Part shown: piece by piece, positions 31,582 to 39,152 of the stretch
Position numbering within the stretch: the first letter of the stretch is position 1
Layout: each line of letters begins with the position of its first letter
DNA from: a virus
DNA length: 64,000 bases
IMG/VR virus record: IMGVR_UViG_3300044946_000220
Location: 1 to 64,000 of that record
Direction: 5' to 3' (one strand)
Notes under the pieces: model-generated
The model's input: only the letters and a program-made list of their open reading frames with translations
The model's database searches: none
Told to the model about the DNA's origin: nothing
Translations under genes and position numbers: made by a program

Positions 31582-31752
31582 ATGACCGAATCAATCGACG
31601 TAACGAAGTGGTTTGGCAAGACGATCAAGGCGATCGTGTTGGACAAGCCGTTTGCGAAGCATGAGGTGGAAGTTGGCGATCCAAATAACGCTCTTCGCAT
31701 TGAGTCGTCAGATTCGCACGATTGGAAGCTATTGCGAACATGTCGGACTTGA
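31582..31752 (+). CDS. Small protein, possibly truncated
   Basis: 56 residues from ATG 31582 (GGTGGAGA upstream). Alpha/beta pattern VTKWFGKTIKAIVLDKPFAK. It overlaps a longer frame on the same strand that continues in a +1 register after about 31700, so the two may be pieces of one gene. Confidence 0.55.
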   Translation: MTESIDVTKWFGKTIKAIVLDKPFAKHEVEVGDPNNALRIESSDSHDWKLLRTCRT

Positions 31753-32080
31753 TCTTGCCCACGTGTATTGCGAACTTGCAAGCCGATACTCACTGTTGCA
31801 AAAGCGGCGTGGAGTACTGAAGCTTTATGATGGAATAAAGCAGCAACACGCGGATGTGATCGTCGTAGAGGCCGAGGATAGGATTGGCGAAGGCGAACTA
31901 TTCAGATTCGTGGACAGCGTGCGCCCACTGAGTGTTGCTTTCGCGTATGACCACGATCTGCCAGAACGTATTCGAGAGGCGGCAACGCCATGCACGCTTG
32001 TCGGGCCACCGGCCTGGCGGCGTCGCCAACGCAAGGCAATAGGTCTTGGGGTCTCGTCGCGAAACAGCGCGTTTTGCTGA
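31700..32080 (+). CDS. ORF with uncertain start
   Basis: Frame open to 32080; the coding-like part starts near 31740 (EHVGLDLAHVYCELASRYSL, ADVIVVEAEDRIGEGELFRF, YDHDLPERIREAATPCTLVG). No ATG or ribosome site is obvious; a TTG at 31700 is the nearest start and the frame is open back to 31613. May be the continuation of the gene at 31582 after a base shift. Confidence 0.45.
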   Translation: MSRQIRTIGSYCEHVGLDLAHVYCELASRYSLLQKRRGVLKLYDGIKQQHADVIVVEAEDRIGEGELFRFVDSVRPLSVAFAYDHDLPERIREAATPCTLVGPPAWRRRQRKAIGLGVSSRNSAFC

Positions 32081-32123
32081 CCTTCGACAACGCGGGTTAG
32101 CGAAGGCTAGGGAGTCAGGGACG

Positions 32124-32372
32124 ATGACCAATCAAGACAAGTCCATAGCGTTTCTGCGATCGCTTCACGCTGGCGACGTAGGCGTTACCATCTACCAAGA
32201 CGTCATAACCGACGTTCTGTGTAGGCTGAATCAGCTGCAGGACGTCGTGAGGCAGGCCGACAAAATGGCCGAGGCGGTGCTCATCGGTGCCGGCGCTAGG
32301 GAGAACATGCACGCTGCGCGTGAAGCCTATGAGAGTTCTCGCAACGCAATAGACGGGAGTATGAGCGCATGA
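32124..32372 (+). CDS. Small helical protein
   Basis: 82 residues from ATG 32124 (GGGAGTCAGGG upstream). Helices IYQDVITDVLCRLNQLQDVV and ENMHAAREAYESSRNAI suggest a coiled coil. ATGA overlap with the next gene. Unknown. Confidence 0.65.
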   Translation: MTNQDKSIAFLRSLHAGDVGVTIYQDVITDVLCRLNQLQDVVRQADKMAEAVLIGAGARENMHAAREAYESSRNAIDGSMSA

Positions 32373-32599
32373 ACAAGTCCGAGTTGCGCGCTCGGCTGGA
32401 CGAGCTGGATGCGGAGCGAAGAGAGGTGAGTGAGCGTCTGGCTTTGCTCAACGAGATGGAAGATAATGCCGCATTCATGACTTCCAAGATACGCACGGCG
32501 AGTTGTACATGGTTTAGCCCGTACGAGTGGGGAAATCAAAATATGTGCCGTTACTGTGGCGACGGAATATCGGTGCACAAACTGAGAGGTGTTGTATGA
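32369..32599 (+). CDS. Small helix plus Cys-pair protein
   Basis: 76 residues. N-terminal coiled coil (ELRARLDELDAERREVSERL), C-terminal CTWFSPYEWGNQNMCRYCGD, a possible zinc knuckle. ATGA overlaps at both ends. Unknown. Confidence 0.65.
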   Translation: MNKSELRARLDELDAERREVSERLALLNEMEDNAAFMTSKIRTASCTWFSPYEWGNQNMCRYCGDGISVHKLRGVV

Positions 32600-32880
32600 C
32601 AGCCAAGAAGACGAAGAAGCCGGCAGAGTACGAGCCGGACTTGAGCAATCCGGACGAGGCCTTCTACGAGGGCTACTGTCTGGCGCGCCAACAGATTGCT
32701 GACGCCACGGCACAGTGGGCTGCTTCGTGGGGCGTGGTGCGTAGCATGGAGGCTACCACCGTGGCACGCGTGCTGAGCGAATTGGCCGCCTCTATTCGAT
32801 ATGGCGTGTCGCCGGAGTGCCCAGGAAAAACGCCAGTGAAGGCCCCTCCCGCCAAACGCAAAAAGGCCGTTCGCAAGTAG
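32596..32880 (+). CDS. Small basic protein, last of rightward block
   Basis: 94 residues from ATG 32596. Lys-rich ends (MTAKKTKKP and KRKKAVRK) around a helical core (FYEGYCLARQQIADATAQWA). It closes the replication block before the convergent leftward genes. Unknown. Confidence 0.65.
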   Translation: MTAKKTKKPAEYEPDLSNPDEAFYEGYCLARQQIADATAQWAASWGVVRSMEATTVARVLSELAASIRYGVSPECPGKTPVKAPPAKRKKAVRK

Positions 32881-33062
32881 GGCCCAGAGATTTTGACATT
32901 CCCCACGGCGCAACGTCGTTTGAAAGGGCGCGTTTTCCGGAGCACTATTTCCTACGACTTTTCTGGCGGCGGGCCGAGTGATTTCCGGAATTCGCTCCCA
33001 AGGTGAGCATTTTCCAGTAACCCAATTTTGCTACAGGCGTACGATCGCGGGCCTCTACCACT

Positions 33063-33086
33063 GGCGTGGGCGGCGCCGTTATTTTT
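33063..33086 (+). terminator. Weak intrinsic terminator candidate
   Basis: GGCG (33063-33066) can pair with CGCC (33074-33077), a short GC stem followed by GTTATTTTT. Location after the rightward block fits. The stem is only four pairs, so confidence is low. Confidence 0.3.
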
Positions 33087-33107
33087 ACGCGGTGCGCCGT
33101 TTGCACG

Positions 33108-33148
33108 TTACGTGCCAGGCGAATATATGCAGTTTATGTGCCAGGCGA
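33108..33148. repeat. Two direct repeats, TTAYGTGCCAGGCGA
   Basis: TTACGTGCCAGGCGA (33108-33122) and TTATGTGCCAGGCGA (33134-33148) are offset by 26 bp and flanked by AT-rich words. Spacing of 2.5 helical turns would put bound proteins on opposite faces. Possible operator or origin-type sites. Confidence 0.5.
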
Positions 33149-33179
33149 GTAATATCGAGATCTCGATTCACCTAGCTGC

Positions 33180-33335
33180 CTAGAGACTATTCGCTTCCGT
33201 CCAAGGCTCGAAACCCCAGCTGACCAGGCGCCAGTATTCCACGTGCTCACGTCGAGAGCGGCCGAGTAGGGAGAGTAAGGGCCCGAGCTGGATGAAGGCT
33301 CTAGGCGCCCCGCTGAGCGGCTTTGGGGGAGGCAT
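33180..33335 (-). CDS. Possible small protein (51 aa)
   Basis: ATG 33335 with GGGAAGG upstream, six bases after the upstream stop. Pro-rich start then FIQLGPLLSLLGRSRREHVE and aromatic tail (YWRLVSWGFEPW). Coding is plausible from position only. Confidence 0.45.
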   Translation of the reverse strand: MPPPKPLSGAPRAFIQLGPLLSLLGRSRREHVEYWRLVSWGFEPWTEANSL

Positions 33336-33340
33336 AGGGG

Positions 33341-33532
33341 TTAGCCTTCCCTGCCCACGATGAGCGCGCAGAAGGCGTGCCTGCACGGCACGGGACAGCC
33401 GCCAGCCGGGGGCGCAAGACTGTCCTTCCGGTACTCCAGCGCTAGGCAATACTCCGCCAGCGTCATGGATCCGCTGTACTCGAAGCCATGCTCGTGTGCG
33501 ATAGACTGTAGGCGGCGCTCGATTCGGTTCAT
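33341..33532 (-). CDS. Small protein, unknown
   Basis: 63 residues from ATG 33532 that overlaps the upstream stop (ATGA). Sequence MNRIERRLQSIAHEHGFEYS, a helical start, and a C-terminal PVPCRHAFCALIVG with a Cys pair. Unknown. Confidence 0.6.
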   Translation of the reverse strand: MNRIERRLQSIAHEHGFEYSGSMTLAEYCLALEYRKDSLAPPAGGCPVPCRHAFCALIVGREG

Positions 33533-33792
33533 GGTGTGGGCTTGTCCTCTATCGCTTGCGCGATGCTTGCGATCATGTCTCTCGCCTCGATCGTGGAACA
33601 CTCGCAATCGCGCAAGTGCCGACCGATCTTGTACCATTGCCAATCGGGCCCTAGCGAACCGTTACCAACGGGCCAAGCGCCAGCAATGCGCGCGGCATCG
33701 ATAAACACCTGAGCCTGCCCCTCGTCGTCTAGCTCGCAAAAGGCCTCCGCTACCTCGGCTGGCGTCAGCTTGCGATCTACTGTTAGGAGCAT
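33529..33792 (-). CDS. Small phage protein
   Basis: 87 residues from ATG 33792 with GGAGGA upstream. LTPAEVAEAFCELDDEGQAQ then VFIDAARI and WYKIGRHLRDCECSTIEARD follow a phage pattern (xAFxxLxxxxQAxFF...IGxHL). Function of these proteins is unknown. Confidence 0.7.
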   Translation of the reverse strand: MLLTVDRKLTPAEVAEAFCELDDEGQAQVFIDAARIAGAWPVGNGSLGPDWQWYKIGRHLRDCECSTIEARDMIASIAQAIEDKPTP

Positions 33793-34025
33793 GTGACGTT
33801 GTCCTCCAATGCAATGGCTGTCCTGCACGCTTCACACGAGGGCACACCGTCCGCACGGCGCGGCACGCCTTCGTCATAGTCGGACTGGGGGATTAGCGCG
33901 TCGCAATGGTAGCACTGCGCTACGCATGGGCACTGCTGGCCCGTGTAACCGAAGCCGACGATCTTGCCCGTGCCAAGGCAGGAGTAGCAGTCGGCGTAGG
34001 CGAAGGGTGATAGCTCGCGAGTCAT
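33783..34025 (-). CDS. Zinc-binding small protein
   Basis: 80 residues, ATGA overlap upstream. CYSCLGTGKIVGFGYTG, CPCVAQCYHCDALI and SCEACR give at least six Cys in pairs, including one DnaJ-like C-x2-C-x-G-x-G. Likely two zinc sites. Confidence 0.7.
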   Translation of the reverse strand: MTRELSPFAYADCYSCLGTGKIVGFGYTGQQCPCVAQCYHCDALIPQSDYDEGVPRRADGVPSCEACRTAIALEDNVTCS

Positions 34026-34318
34026 GAGCCGACAAGCTTCGCAACGGTTGCCTTATTCTTTGCCGCAGAGGCGCGGCACCACTCTACTGCGCCTTCCGGA
34101 TGATCATTAGGGTCGCCAGTATCGTAAAAGCGTCCACTGGAAAGCTGCACGCTTACATCAGGATTAGGCGACACGCGAGCCCACGCAATAGCACCGGAGC
34201 GCACGATCGCATAGCGATCTTCGCGGTCGCTGGACGGCGCGGGCTCGGCCCATTCAATGAAGCCAGAGATCTTGGCGCTCATAGCGTCCCAGTCAGCCCA
34301 ACGTGTTTGGGTATTCAT
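34022..34318 (-). CDS. Small protein, unknown
   Basis: 98 residues from ATG 34318 (GAGGTAAACGAG upstream); a GTG at 34342 is an alternative. Alpha/beta pattern with FIEWAEPAPSSDREDRYAIV. A GCGCGC motif lies just upstream at about 34350. Unknown. Confidence 0.6.
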   Translation of the reverse strand: MNTQTRWADWDAMSAKISGFIEWAEPAPSSDREDRYAIVRSGAIAWARVSPNPDVSVQLSSGRFYDTGDPNDHPEGAVEWCRASAAKNKATVAKLVGS

Positions 34319-34375
34319 CTCGTTTACCTCGGCACGCGTCACCAGTAGGCGCGCATGCCGCGGGAAGCGAAAGGA

Positions 34376-34927
34376 CTAGCGCACGCCTAGCTTGAGCATC
34401 AATTCTTTCGCTGACGTATGTGGGGAGCGAAACAGGGCCGAGCTAATATCGCCTCGCGCGTACTCGGCTGCAGTGCTTCCGATTGCGTTGACTGGACGGT
34501 CCAAGCGATCCGCCAGCAATGCCGCGTCGCGCCTGCACGCTTCGGCGTAGCGCCGCGCTTGCGCCCGAATGCGCTCAGGGTACTTTGCGCCGTTGAACGA
34601 TTCGAGCGGCTGAGCGGCCCCATACTGTACGCAGGCCTCGACGGTGGCCAGCTCGTGGCAGTCGGCCGGAAGATCGTTCAGATCCATGCCTACACACTTG
34701 CGTGCCGATTCGATCTGCTCTTTCGACATATCGGACAAGTCGACACGTTGCACTTCGCAATTGAAAGGACAATCGGAAGCCTCATCGCCACACGCATCTA
34801 CCATGTTCGTCCATCGGACGATATACCAAGACCCATCCTTAGCCTTGCGACCCCACATGCCGTGGTGGTCAATCCAATTGACGTCAGAGCAAAGCTCGGT
34901 CCATCCACGCATGCTTGACTTGCTCAT
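34376..34927 (-). CDS. Protein, unknown
   Basis: 183 residues, ATGA overlap upstream. First half beta-rich and aromatic (GWTELCSDVNWIDHHGMWGR, GSWYIVRWTN), with scattered Cys; second half Ala/Arg-rich helices (ERIRAQARRYAEACRRDAAL). No motif recognised. Confidence 0.65.
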   Translation of the reverse strand: MSKSSMRGWTELCSDVNWIDHHGMWGRKAKDGSWYIVRWTNMVDACGDEASDCPFNCEVQRVDLSDMSKEQIESARKCVGMDLNDLPADCHELATVEACVQYGAAQPLESFNGAKYPERIRAQARRYAEACRRDAALLADRLDRPVNAIGSTAAEYARGDISSALFRSPHTSAKELMLKLGVR

Positions 34928-35283
34928 GACTGCGCCTCATCCCCTTCGCCTTCCGAATTGCCATCCGCGTCTACATCGTACATCTCTCGCACACTGAGCA
35001 ATGCGGCTTCCCGCGTTTCGTGCGGCCCGTCCCATTCGGTGCAGTCCATGTAACCTGGGGCGGAGAGGCGAGCGAAGTAGCCTGTAACTTTCTCGACAGA
35101 GTCAATCTTCGTACCCTCGCAATACTGTTCCAGCTCGCTCAGGTTCGCGCAAGATTCTGCGATGCTGCCATCGTCCTCTACGTCAAGCTCCCCAATGAGC
35201 GCGGTAGGCACGATCTCCGAGCCGCAATTAGTCTCTACGCGGTACGCAGAAAACTGCTGGACGTCTAGCTTCATGAATGCCAT
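34924..35283 (-). CDS. Acidic protein, unknown
   Basis: 119 residues from ATG 35283 (AGGGG upstream). Very acidic C-terminus (DVDADGNSEGEGDEAQS). The N-terminal part looks like a small beta sandwich (LDVQQFSAYRVETNCGS). No family recognised. Confidence 0.65.
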   Translation of the reverse strand: MAFMKLDVQQFSAYRVETNCGSEIVPTALIGELDVEDDGSIAESCANLSELEQYCEGTKIDSVEKVTGYFARLSAPGYMDCTEWDGPHETREAALLSVREMYDVDADGNSEGEGDEAQS

Positions 35284-35285
35284 AG

Positions 35286-35705
35286 CTACACCCCTTCCCT
35301 TCGGACATTGCCATTCTCGTCGCAGTATCGGTACTCCCGCTCGCAACCCAACGCCTCCCCGTACTCCTTCGCGAACGCCAATTGCTCTGGCGTGTAGGAG
35401 GCGAAGTACTCGTCGTCCGTATCGCCGGGCTGCATGGCGACGAGCGACATTACCAGCTCTTTCGCGTCAATGCCGTCCGTAGAGGTGCCAGCAGGGACAG
35501 CGCAGTAGGTGGCGCCGCGGGGAAAGATGACCTTGCCACCCATGCGCACTTCGACGTCGATGCGGGAGTGCGTGCAAGAAAAGTTGGGCCCGTCGAAGGC
35601 GTGGATGATGATGGTCGGGCGGTCGGTGCGGACGCGCACGCGCAGTGTGAACAGGTGCGAGAGATCGTGGCCGCAGTAGTCGGGGGAGCCGGGTTTAGAG
35701 CGCAT
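35286..35705 (-). CDS. Protein, unknown
   Basis: 139 residues from ATG 35705 (GGGAGGC upstream). Beta strands with LFTLRVRVRTDRPTIIIHAF, VEVRMGGKVIFPRG, then a helical acidic end. Together with its neighbours it forms one short operon under the promoter at 36499. Confidence 0.65.
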   Translation of the reverse strand: MRSKPGSPDYCGHDLSHLFTLRVRVRTDRPTIIIHAFDGPNFSCTHSRIDVEVRMGGKVIFPRGATYCAVPAGTSTDGIDAKELVMSLVAMQPGDTDDEYFASYTPEQLAFAKEYGEALGCEREYRYCDENGNVRREGV

Positions 35706-35706
35706 G

Positions 35707-36441
35707 TTACTTGCCTCCCTTCGAAGCGAGCGAAGCCAGGCCGTCGACGATGACGCGCCCGACGTTTGCGGCATCGAGATCGGCCCCGAGATCAACGAAA
35801 TAGAGGGAGATCCGGTTTGGGTACTCTTGCCCTCCGCTAGCCCACACGATCGGGCTTTCCAGCTGTACTGCGGCTCCGTTCTCTTCGGCGGCGTGAATGG
35901 AGTGCAAGTCGTTCGCTGGCGTGAACTTGGCGCGCTCGTATCGGAACCCTCCCTGGAATTCGACGCGCTTGGCGCTGTATGTGCCGATACCGCGATGATT
36001 CCACATTGGGCCCATCACAACGGTAACGCGCACCACACCAATGCCCTCTACCCGCGCGTTCCACTCAAGAGAGAGTGTCGGGCCCTGAAAGCCTTCAATA
36101 TGGGCGAGAACGGGAGAACACGGGACCTCCTCATTCCATCGCGCCTTACGTCCCTCCGGCAGGCTTTCCACGTGCTCAGTCGTGCGGAAGGACAGACACC
36201 CGTCTCGCACCATGGTCAAGCCCACGGGCGGGAGAGCGCGCACAAGCCGCTTAGCGTCATCCCACGTGCACGGCTTGCCTCCGAATGTGTCGCCATACTT
36301 CACGCTGGCCACGGTTCCGTAAAGCGAATGGACGTGGATGCGGCCACCATCCGGAATGATGCTAGCGATCTTGTCCTCCGCTTCCGACTCTGCCAGCTTG
36401 CGATCGTAATCTGCCTTGATCTGCTCTGCCTTGCTTGCCAT
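35707..36441 (-). CDS. Beta-rich protein, first gene of leftward operon
   Basis: 244 residues from ATG 36441 with GGAGAGG upstream. Starts with a charged helix (ASKAEQIKADYDRKLAESEA), then a beta-rich body (GRIHVHSLYGTVASVKYGD, LSLEWNARVEGIGVVRVTVV). The promoter lies about 60 bases upstream. Unknown. Confidence 0.7.
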   Translation of the reverse strand: MASKAEQIKADYDRKLAESEAEDKIASIIPDGGRIHVHSLYGTVASVKYGDTFGGKPCTWDDAKRLVRALPPVGLTMVRDGCLSFRTTEHVESLPEGRKARWNEEVPCSPVLAHIEGFQGPTLSLEWNARVEGIGVVRVTVVMGPMWNHRGIGTYSAKRVEFQGGFRYERAKFTPANDLHSIHAAEENGAAVQLESPIVWASGGQEYPNRISLYFVDLGADLDAANVGRVIVDGLASLASKGGK

Positions 36442-36498
36442 GGCGTCCTCTCCAGTATCTGCGACGGTCCCGCCGTTGCCCGGTGTCTCGCAAGTCAA

Positions 36499-36527
36499 AC
36501 AATAGAGCGTAAGGTTCCCTCTGTCAA
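36499..36527 (-). promoter_or_regulatory. Consensus-like promoter
   Basis: TTGACA (36527-36522) and TATTGT (36504-36499) on the minus strand, 17 bp apart. The -35 is embedded in CACCGGTTGACAG, which recurs at the promoter at 38186. Leader of about 50 bases with a normal ribosome site. Confidence 0.65.
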
Positions 36528-36537
36528 CCGGTGCACG

Positions 36538-36759
36538 TCACTTTTTCTTCGTGTCGTCCAACAAGGCAGCGACGCGACACCAGAAATGCCTCACGTGCTC
36601 GTGGTCGGAGCGGAAGTACGCTGCCCTACGCAGGGCCACTAGGCGGGCCGCTGAGCGGCTTCCGTGTTCCTTGGTAAGGCAGGCTGCCCAGTCGCGGGCG
36701 GAGCGTCTAGGCTGGCCTGGCGGGTCTGCAAGGCGTAGTTCGTCGCGGAGGGAGGTCAT
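36538..36759 (-). CDS. Small basic protein
   Basis: 73 residues, ATGA overlap upstream. Arg-rich helices (RSARDWAACLTKEHGSRSAA, RLVALRRAAYF). Its end lies ten bases before the -35 of the promoter at 36499. Unknown. Confidence 0.6.
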   Translation of the reverse strand: MTSLRDELRLADPPGQPRRSARDWAACLTKEHGSRSAARLVALRRAAYFRSDHEHVRHFWCRVAALLDDTKKK

Positions 36760-36929
36760 GCTACCTGAATCCCGCGCTTGGCTGCCTCGGCGCGTGCTGC
36801 GAATAGCTCCTCAGTGTTTGGCACGTTCCATGCGCGTTGTGCGAAGGCCCGCAAGTCTCCATCGTCAAGGCGAGCGCAGTAACTGGCGTTTGACTCGTTT
36901 AGTCCGCGGTAGCGGTTGTTTGCATTCAT
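36756..36929 (-). CDS. Small helical protein
   Basis: 57 residues from ATG 36929 (GGGAGTAAGG upstream). YRGLNESNASYCARLDDGDL, then LFAARAEAAKRGI. Unknown. Confidence 0.6.
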   Translation of the reverse strand: MNANNRYRGLNESNASYCARLDDGDLRAFAQRAWNVPNTEELFAARAEAAKRGIQVA

Positions 36930-36933
36930 AGCC

Positions 36934-37128
36934 TTACTCCCTCTCTTCGGTGCAGCGTACCCAAGGCCCCGCACCGTCCGTCCCACGTGTCTCGAAACCG
37001 ACGTCACATGCGGGCGCTTCGATGTAGGCGCCTGCGTTGACCGTGTGTGCGCTTCCGTAGAGGTGCAGGGGGAACAGGAGCACCAGCAGGAAAGCGGCGG
37101 CAAGGGCCAGGCAGGTGGTGCGGCTCAT
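36934..37128 (-). CDS. Small exported protein
   Basis: 64 residues. MSRTTCLALAAAFLLVLLFP is a signal peptide or membrane anchor; the rest has two Cys (ACDVGF, RCTEERE) that could form a disulfide outside the cytoplasm. ATGA overlap upstream. Confidence 0.65.
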   Translation of the reverse strand: MSRTTCLALAAAFLLVLLFPLHLYGSAHTVNAGAYIEAPACDVGFETRGTDGAGPWVRCTEERE

Positions 37129-37316
37129 GGGAGCACGCTAACGCGGTACACGTACCCGCCGACGTCCAGCCACGCTTTCGCGTTCGCTAGCGCCGCATGT
37201 GTGTAAACGTCAAAGGCGCGCATGCCGAACGTAGGCTCGTAGTAACTCACCTTCCATCCGTCTATAGACAAGCGCTGGCGCGGCTTGCTCGGCGGCGCGG
37301 GTGTGAAGCGGCTCAT
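37125..37316 (-). CDS. Small protein, unknown
   Basis: 63 residues from ATG 37316, overlapping the upstream stop. Beta-rich with RLSIDGWKVSYYEPTFGMRA and a helix, ending YVYRVSVLP. Unknown. Confidence 0.6.
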   Translation of the reverse strand: MSRFTPAPPSKPRQRLSIDGWKVSYYEPTFGMRAFDVYTHAALANAKAWLDVGGYVYRVSVLP

Positions 37317-37522
37317 GGCTGGCACCCCTTGTCTTTCGTGTAGTCGGGATATTCGCGCACCTCATAGCTAGAGCCTGCCCCTAGCTTATCCTTTGCCCAA
37401 GCGTGCGCATCGGCTTCGGTAGGGAAGGCGCCACGCGAGATAGGCGAGAAAGCCTTCTCGCTAGGGTGCCATTCGGTGCGGCCCTTGGTAACGAACGGGA
37501 TGATAACGCTGTAGTAGCTCAT
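37313..37522 (-). CDS. Small protein, unknown
   Basis: 69 residues from ATG 37522, ATGA overlap. Pattern SVIIPFVTKGRTEWHPSEKA, then ADAHAWAKDKLGAG and YEVREYPD: one small alpha/beta domain similar in layout to the gene before it and to the one at 37980 (strand, helix, strand). Confidence 0.65.
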   Translation of the reverse strand: MSYYSVIIPFVTKGRTEWHPSEKAFSPISRGAFPTEADAHAWAKDKLGAGSSYEVREYPDYTKDKGCQP

Positions 37523-37767
37523 GGCTGCACCTTGCCGTCCAGCGTGTCTAGGCATTGGAGTGCGCTGCGCCCAAAGTCAATGCGTTCCCTCACGAGGCAG
37601 GAGAAGCACGTTTCGCGCTTTGGCCCGCAATTGCAGCCGGTACGGTGCAGCACTCGGCCATGGTCAAGCGCGGCGTCCAGCAGGTTTAGTGCGTCTGCCA
37701 GCTGTAACCGTAGGGCCGTGACGGTCTCGCGTGTCGCTCGCGTCTTGTTGCTCTCTGAGCGGGTCAT
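37519..37767 (-). CDS. Small helical Cys protein
   Basis: 82 residues, ATG 37767 with AAAGGCACC upstream. Helix TALRLQLADALNLLDAALDH, then GCNCGPKRETCFSCLVRE with four closely spaced Cys, a probable zinc site, and a final helix. Confidence 0.65.
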   Translation of the reverse strand: MTRSESNKTRATRETVTALRLQLADALNLLDAALDHGRVLHRTGCNCGPKRETCFSCLVRERIDFGRSALQCLDTLDGKVQP

Positions 37768-37791
37768 GACGGTGCCTTTCGGGGTGGGGTG

Positions 37792-37983
37792 TTACTTCGC
37801 GTTGCGTGCGTAGCGGATTCGTATCTCTGAAGCCATGGCACGTACCGTAGCGCGCGGCCAAGAGTAGGACCGCGCGTCAAGCTCTAGGTTCCCAAGCGCC
37901 TCGTCAAGGGTAAGACCCTGCAGCGTGGCCATGAAATTGGCGATCTGCGATTCGAGACGGCGCGTGTTGACTGGCGTGCTCAC
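37792..37983 (-). CDS. Small protein, unknown
   Basis: 63 residues from GTG 37983, overlapping the upstream stop (GTGA). Helical (RRLESQIANFMATLQGLTLD, then RATVRAMASEIRIRYA). Unknown. Confidence 0.65.
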   Translation of the reverse strand: MSTPVNTRRLESQIANFMATLQGLTLDEALGNLELDARSYSWPRATVRAMASEIRIRYARNAK

Positions 37984-38156
37984 TTTACACCAACTTGCTT
38001 TGCAGCAGCTGTTGCGGCCTTCGCCGTCGTAAACCAGAGGGTCCGATCGCCAATGCGCGCGCCGTACTTGTGCGCCGCGTCATGTTTCGGCATCGCGCCA
38101 CCGAGAACTAGGCCGAACACCAGAAACCCCGTCGTCTTGTCTGCTGCGTTGCTCAT
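37980..38156 (-). CDS. Small protein from a leaderless start
   Basis: 58 residues from ATG 38156. The -10 box ends eight bases before it and there is no ribosome site, so the message should begin at the start codon. Strand-helix pattern (TTGFLVFGLVLGGAMPKHDA, ARIGDRTLWFTTAKAATAAA). Unknown. Confidence 0.65.
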   Translation of the reverse strand: MSNAADKTTGFLVFGLVLGGAMPKHDAAHKYGARIGDRTLWFTTAKAATAAAKQVGVK

Positions 38157-38163
38157 GTCCAGC

Positions 38164-38191
38164 AAGATAGCAACGCCACGAAGTCTGTCAA
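38164..38191 (-). promoter_or_regulatory. Leaderless promoter
   Basis: TTGACA (38191-38186) and TATCTT (38169-38164), 16 bp apart, on the minus strand. The start point falls at the ATG 38156. The -35 lies in CACCGGTTGACAGA, shared with the promoter at 36522. Confidence 0.65.
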
Positions 38192-38260
38192 CCGGTGCCA
38201 AGAAAGAAAGTGCAGGCCTGAGCAAAAAGGGCGGGTTGACCTGGCGGTCAAGGGCCCGGG

Positions 38261-38434
38261 TTAGGCGGGGTCAAACGGATGCTGAATCAACCGATCGGGC
38301 AAGCGCTCCGGATGGTTGAGGCGCACGCGATGCTTGCTCGGTAGCTCGCGCTTTGAATTCCACCAAGCCCAGCCCCATTCAGGCTCGTTTATGATGATGT
38401 CGAAGATCGTAGGGTAGCGGGCCAGTGTAGGCAT
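38261..38434 (-). CDS. Small aromatic protein (57 aa)
   Basis: ATG 38434 shortly after the upstream stop, with GGAGG 13 bases before. RYPTIFDIIINEPEWGWAWW and basic end (RVRLNHPERLPDRLIQH). Unknown. Confidence 0.55.
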   Translation of the reverse strand: MPTLARYPTIFDIIINEPEWGWAWWNSKRELPSKHRVRLNHPERLPDRLIQHPFDPA

Positions 38435-38439
38435 GTGGG

Positions 38440-38595
38440 CTAGGGTACCTCCTGCAGGCGGTAGTGGTGCTTGCACAAGCGCGAGCCAGTTGGGTGGGCC
38501 CAATGCGCCGTACGGTGGCAAAAGTCGCACGTCAGTCGGACGATGCGATACCAGCCCACGGGAGGCGTGCACGGCGGTTCGGTAGAGATAGGCAT
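38440..38595 (-). CDS. Small zinc-type protein (51 aa)
   Basis: ATG 38595, eight bases after the -10 box of its promoter. RLTCDFCHRTAHWAHPTGSR then LCKHHYR gives a C-x2-C...C-x2-H group. Probably read from a near-leaderless message. Confidence 0.6.
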   Translation of the reverse strand: MPISTEPPCTPPVGWYRIVRLTCDFCHRTAHWAHPTGSRLCKHHYRLQEVP

Positions 38596-38603
38596 GGTGC
38601 CCC

Positions 38604-38632
38604 AATGTAACGCGTAGCGTTGTGTGCGTCAA
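38604..38632 (-). promoter_or_regulatory. Near-leaderless promoter
   Basis: TTGACG (38632-38627) and TACATT (38609-38604), 17 bp apart on the minus strand, ending eight bases before ATG 38595. Confidence 0.6.
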
Positions 38633-39152
38633 TTGTGGGGAGGGGGAAACCTTAAGGAAGGGGGTGGGGCGTAAGTGTGTAGGTTGGTAGTCGGTTGCGT
38701 TAGTGTCAGAGTGTTACGGTTTCTGTAACGTTCTGCAGTCGCTGCAACCGATGGGAGTGCGTCAGTGTGGGTGTAGTTGCTGGGGTTGCGCTGTTCACGT
38801 GGGGTGTGTAGAAGGCGATTGTGGCGCAGTGCTTTGGTGTAGGTTTGAGTGAGTCTGTTGTCTAGAAAGCGGGTGTTGCACGTTGTGCGCAACAGTGGGG
38901 TTTTAGGCAACAGTGCGGGTGTGGGTGTTTGGAGCTTTTGGTTTGAGGGCGGTTGACGGTGGGCGCGGCCCCTAGCGGGTGTCTCAAACCCCGGACACTG
39001 AGCGTTCTGAAGTTTCAAAAGAAAGTGAAACATGCTTATTTGTACGCTCCGTTCGTCTCGAGCTATGCTCCGGCCGCGTACTTGGTGCACACTCGAGCGC
39101 CGGCGTCAAGCGCTAGTTGTTTCTAGCTTACGACAAGGCCCGTTGTCGAAGG
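38633..39152. other. GT-rich gene-free region, possible origin or control region
   Basis: About 520 bp. From 38633 to about 38960 the plus strand is dominated by G and T, a strand bias seen nowhere else in the window. It holds small inverted repeats (GTTAC-7-GTAAC near 38720; GTTGC...GCAAC near 38875), repeated GCAACAGTG words near 38889-38915 and repeated GGTGTGGG-like words. The open minus-strand frame here (to 39090) is low-complexity Pro/Thr/Asn and is not accepted as a gene. Candidate replication origin or regulatory DNA. Confidence 0.45.

Larger units (their letters stand above)
32881..33179. other. Gene-free stretch between convergent blocks
   Basis: 299 bp between the last rightward and last leftward genes. 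It holds a weak terminator candidate and a pair of direct repeats (separate entries). AT-rich words such as TTATTTTT and AGTAATATC stand out in otherwise GC-rich DNA. No ORF of note. Confidence 0.6.

Noticed and set aside
38261-38632. 123-codon minus-strand frame as one gene
   Set aside because: Two shorter genes (38440-38595 with a zinc group and 38261-38434) explain the stretch better and fit the promoter at 38604.
38629-39090. 153-codon minus-strand frame over the GT-rich region
   Set aside because: The product is low-complexity Pro/Thr/Asn and lacks a ribosome site. The strand bias alone keeps this frame open.
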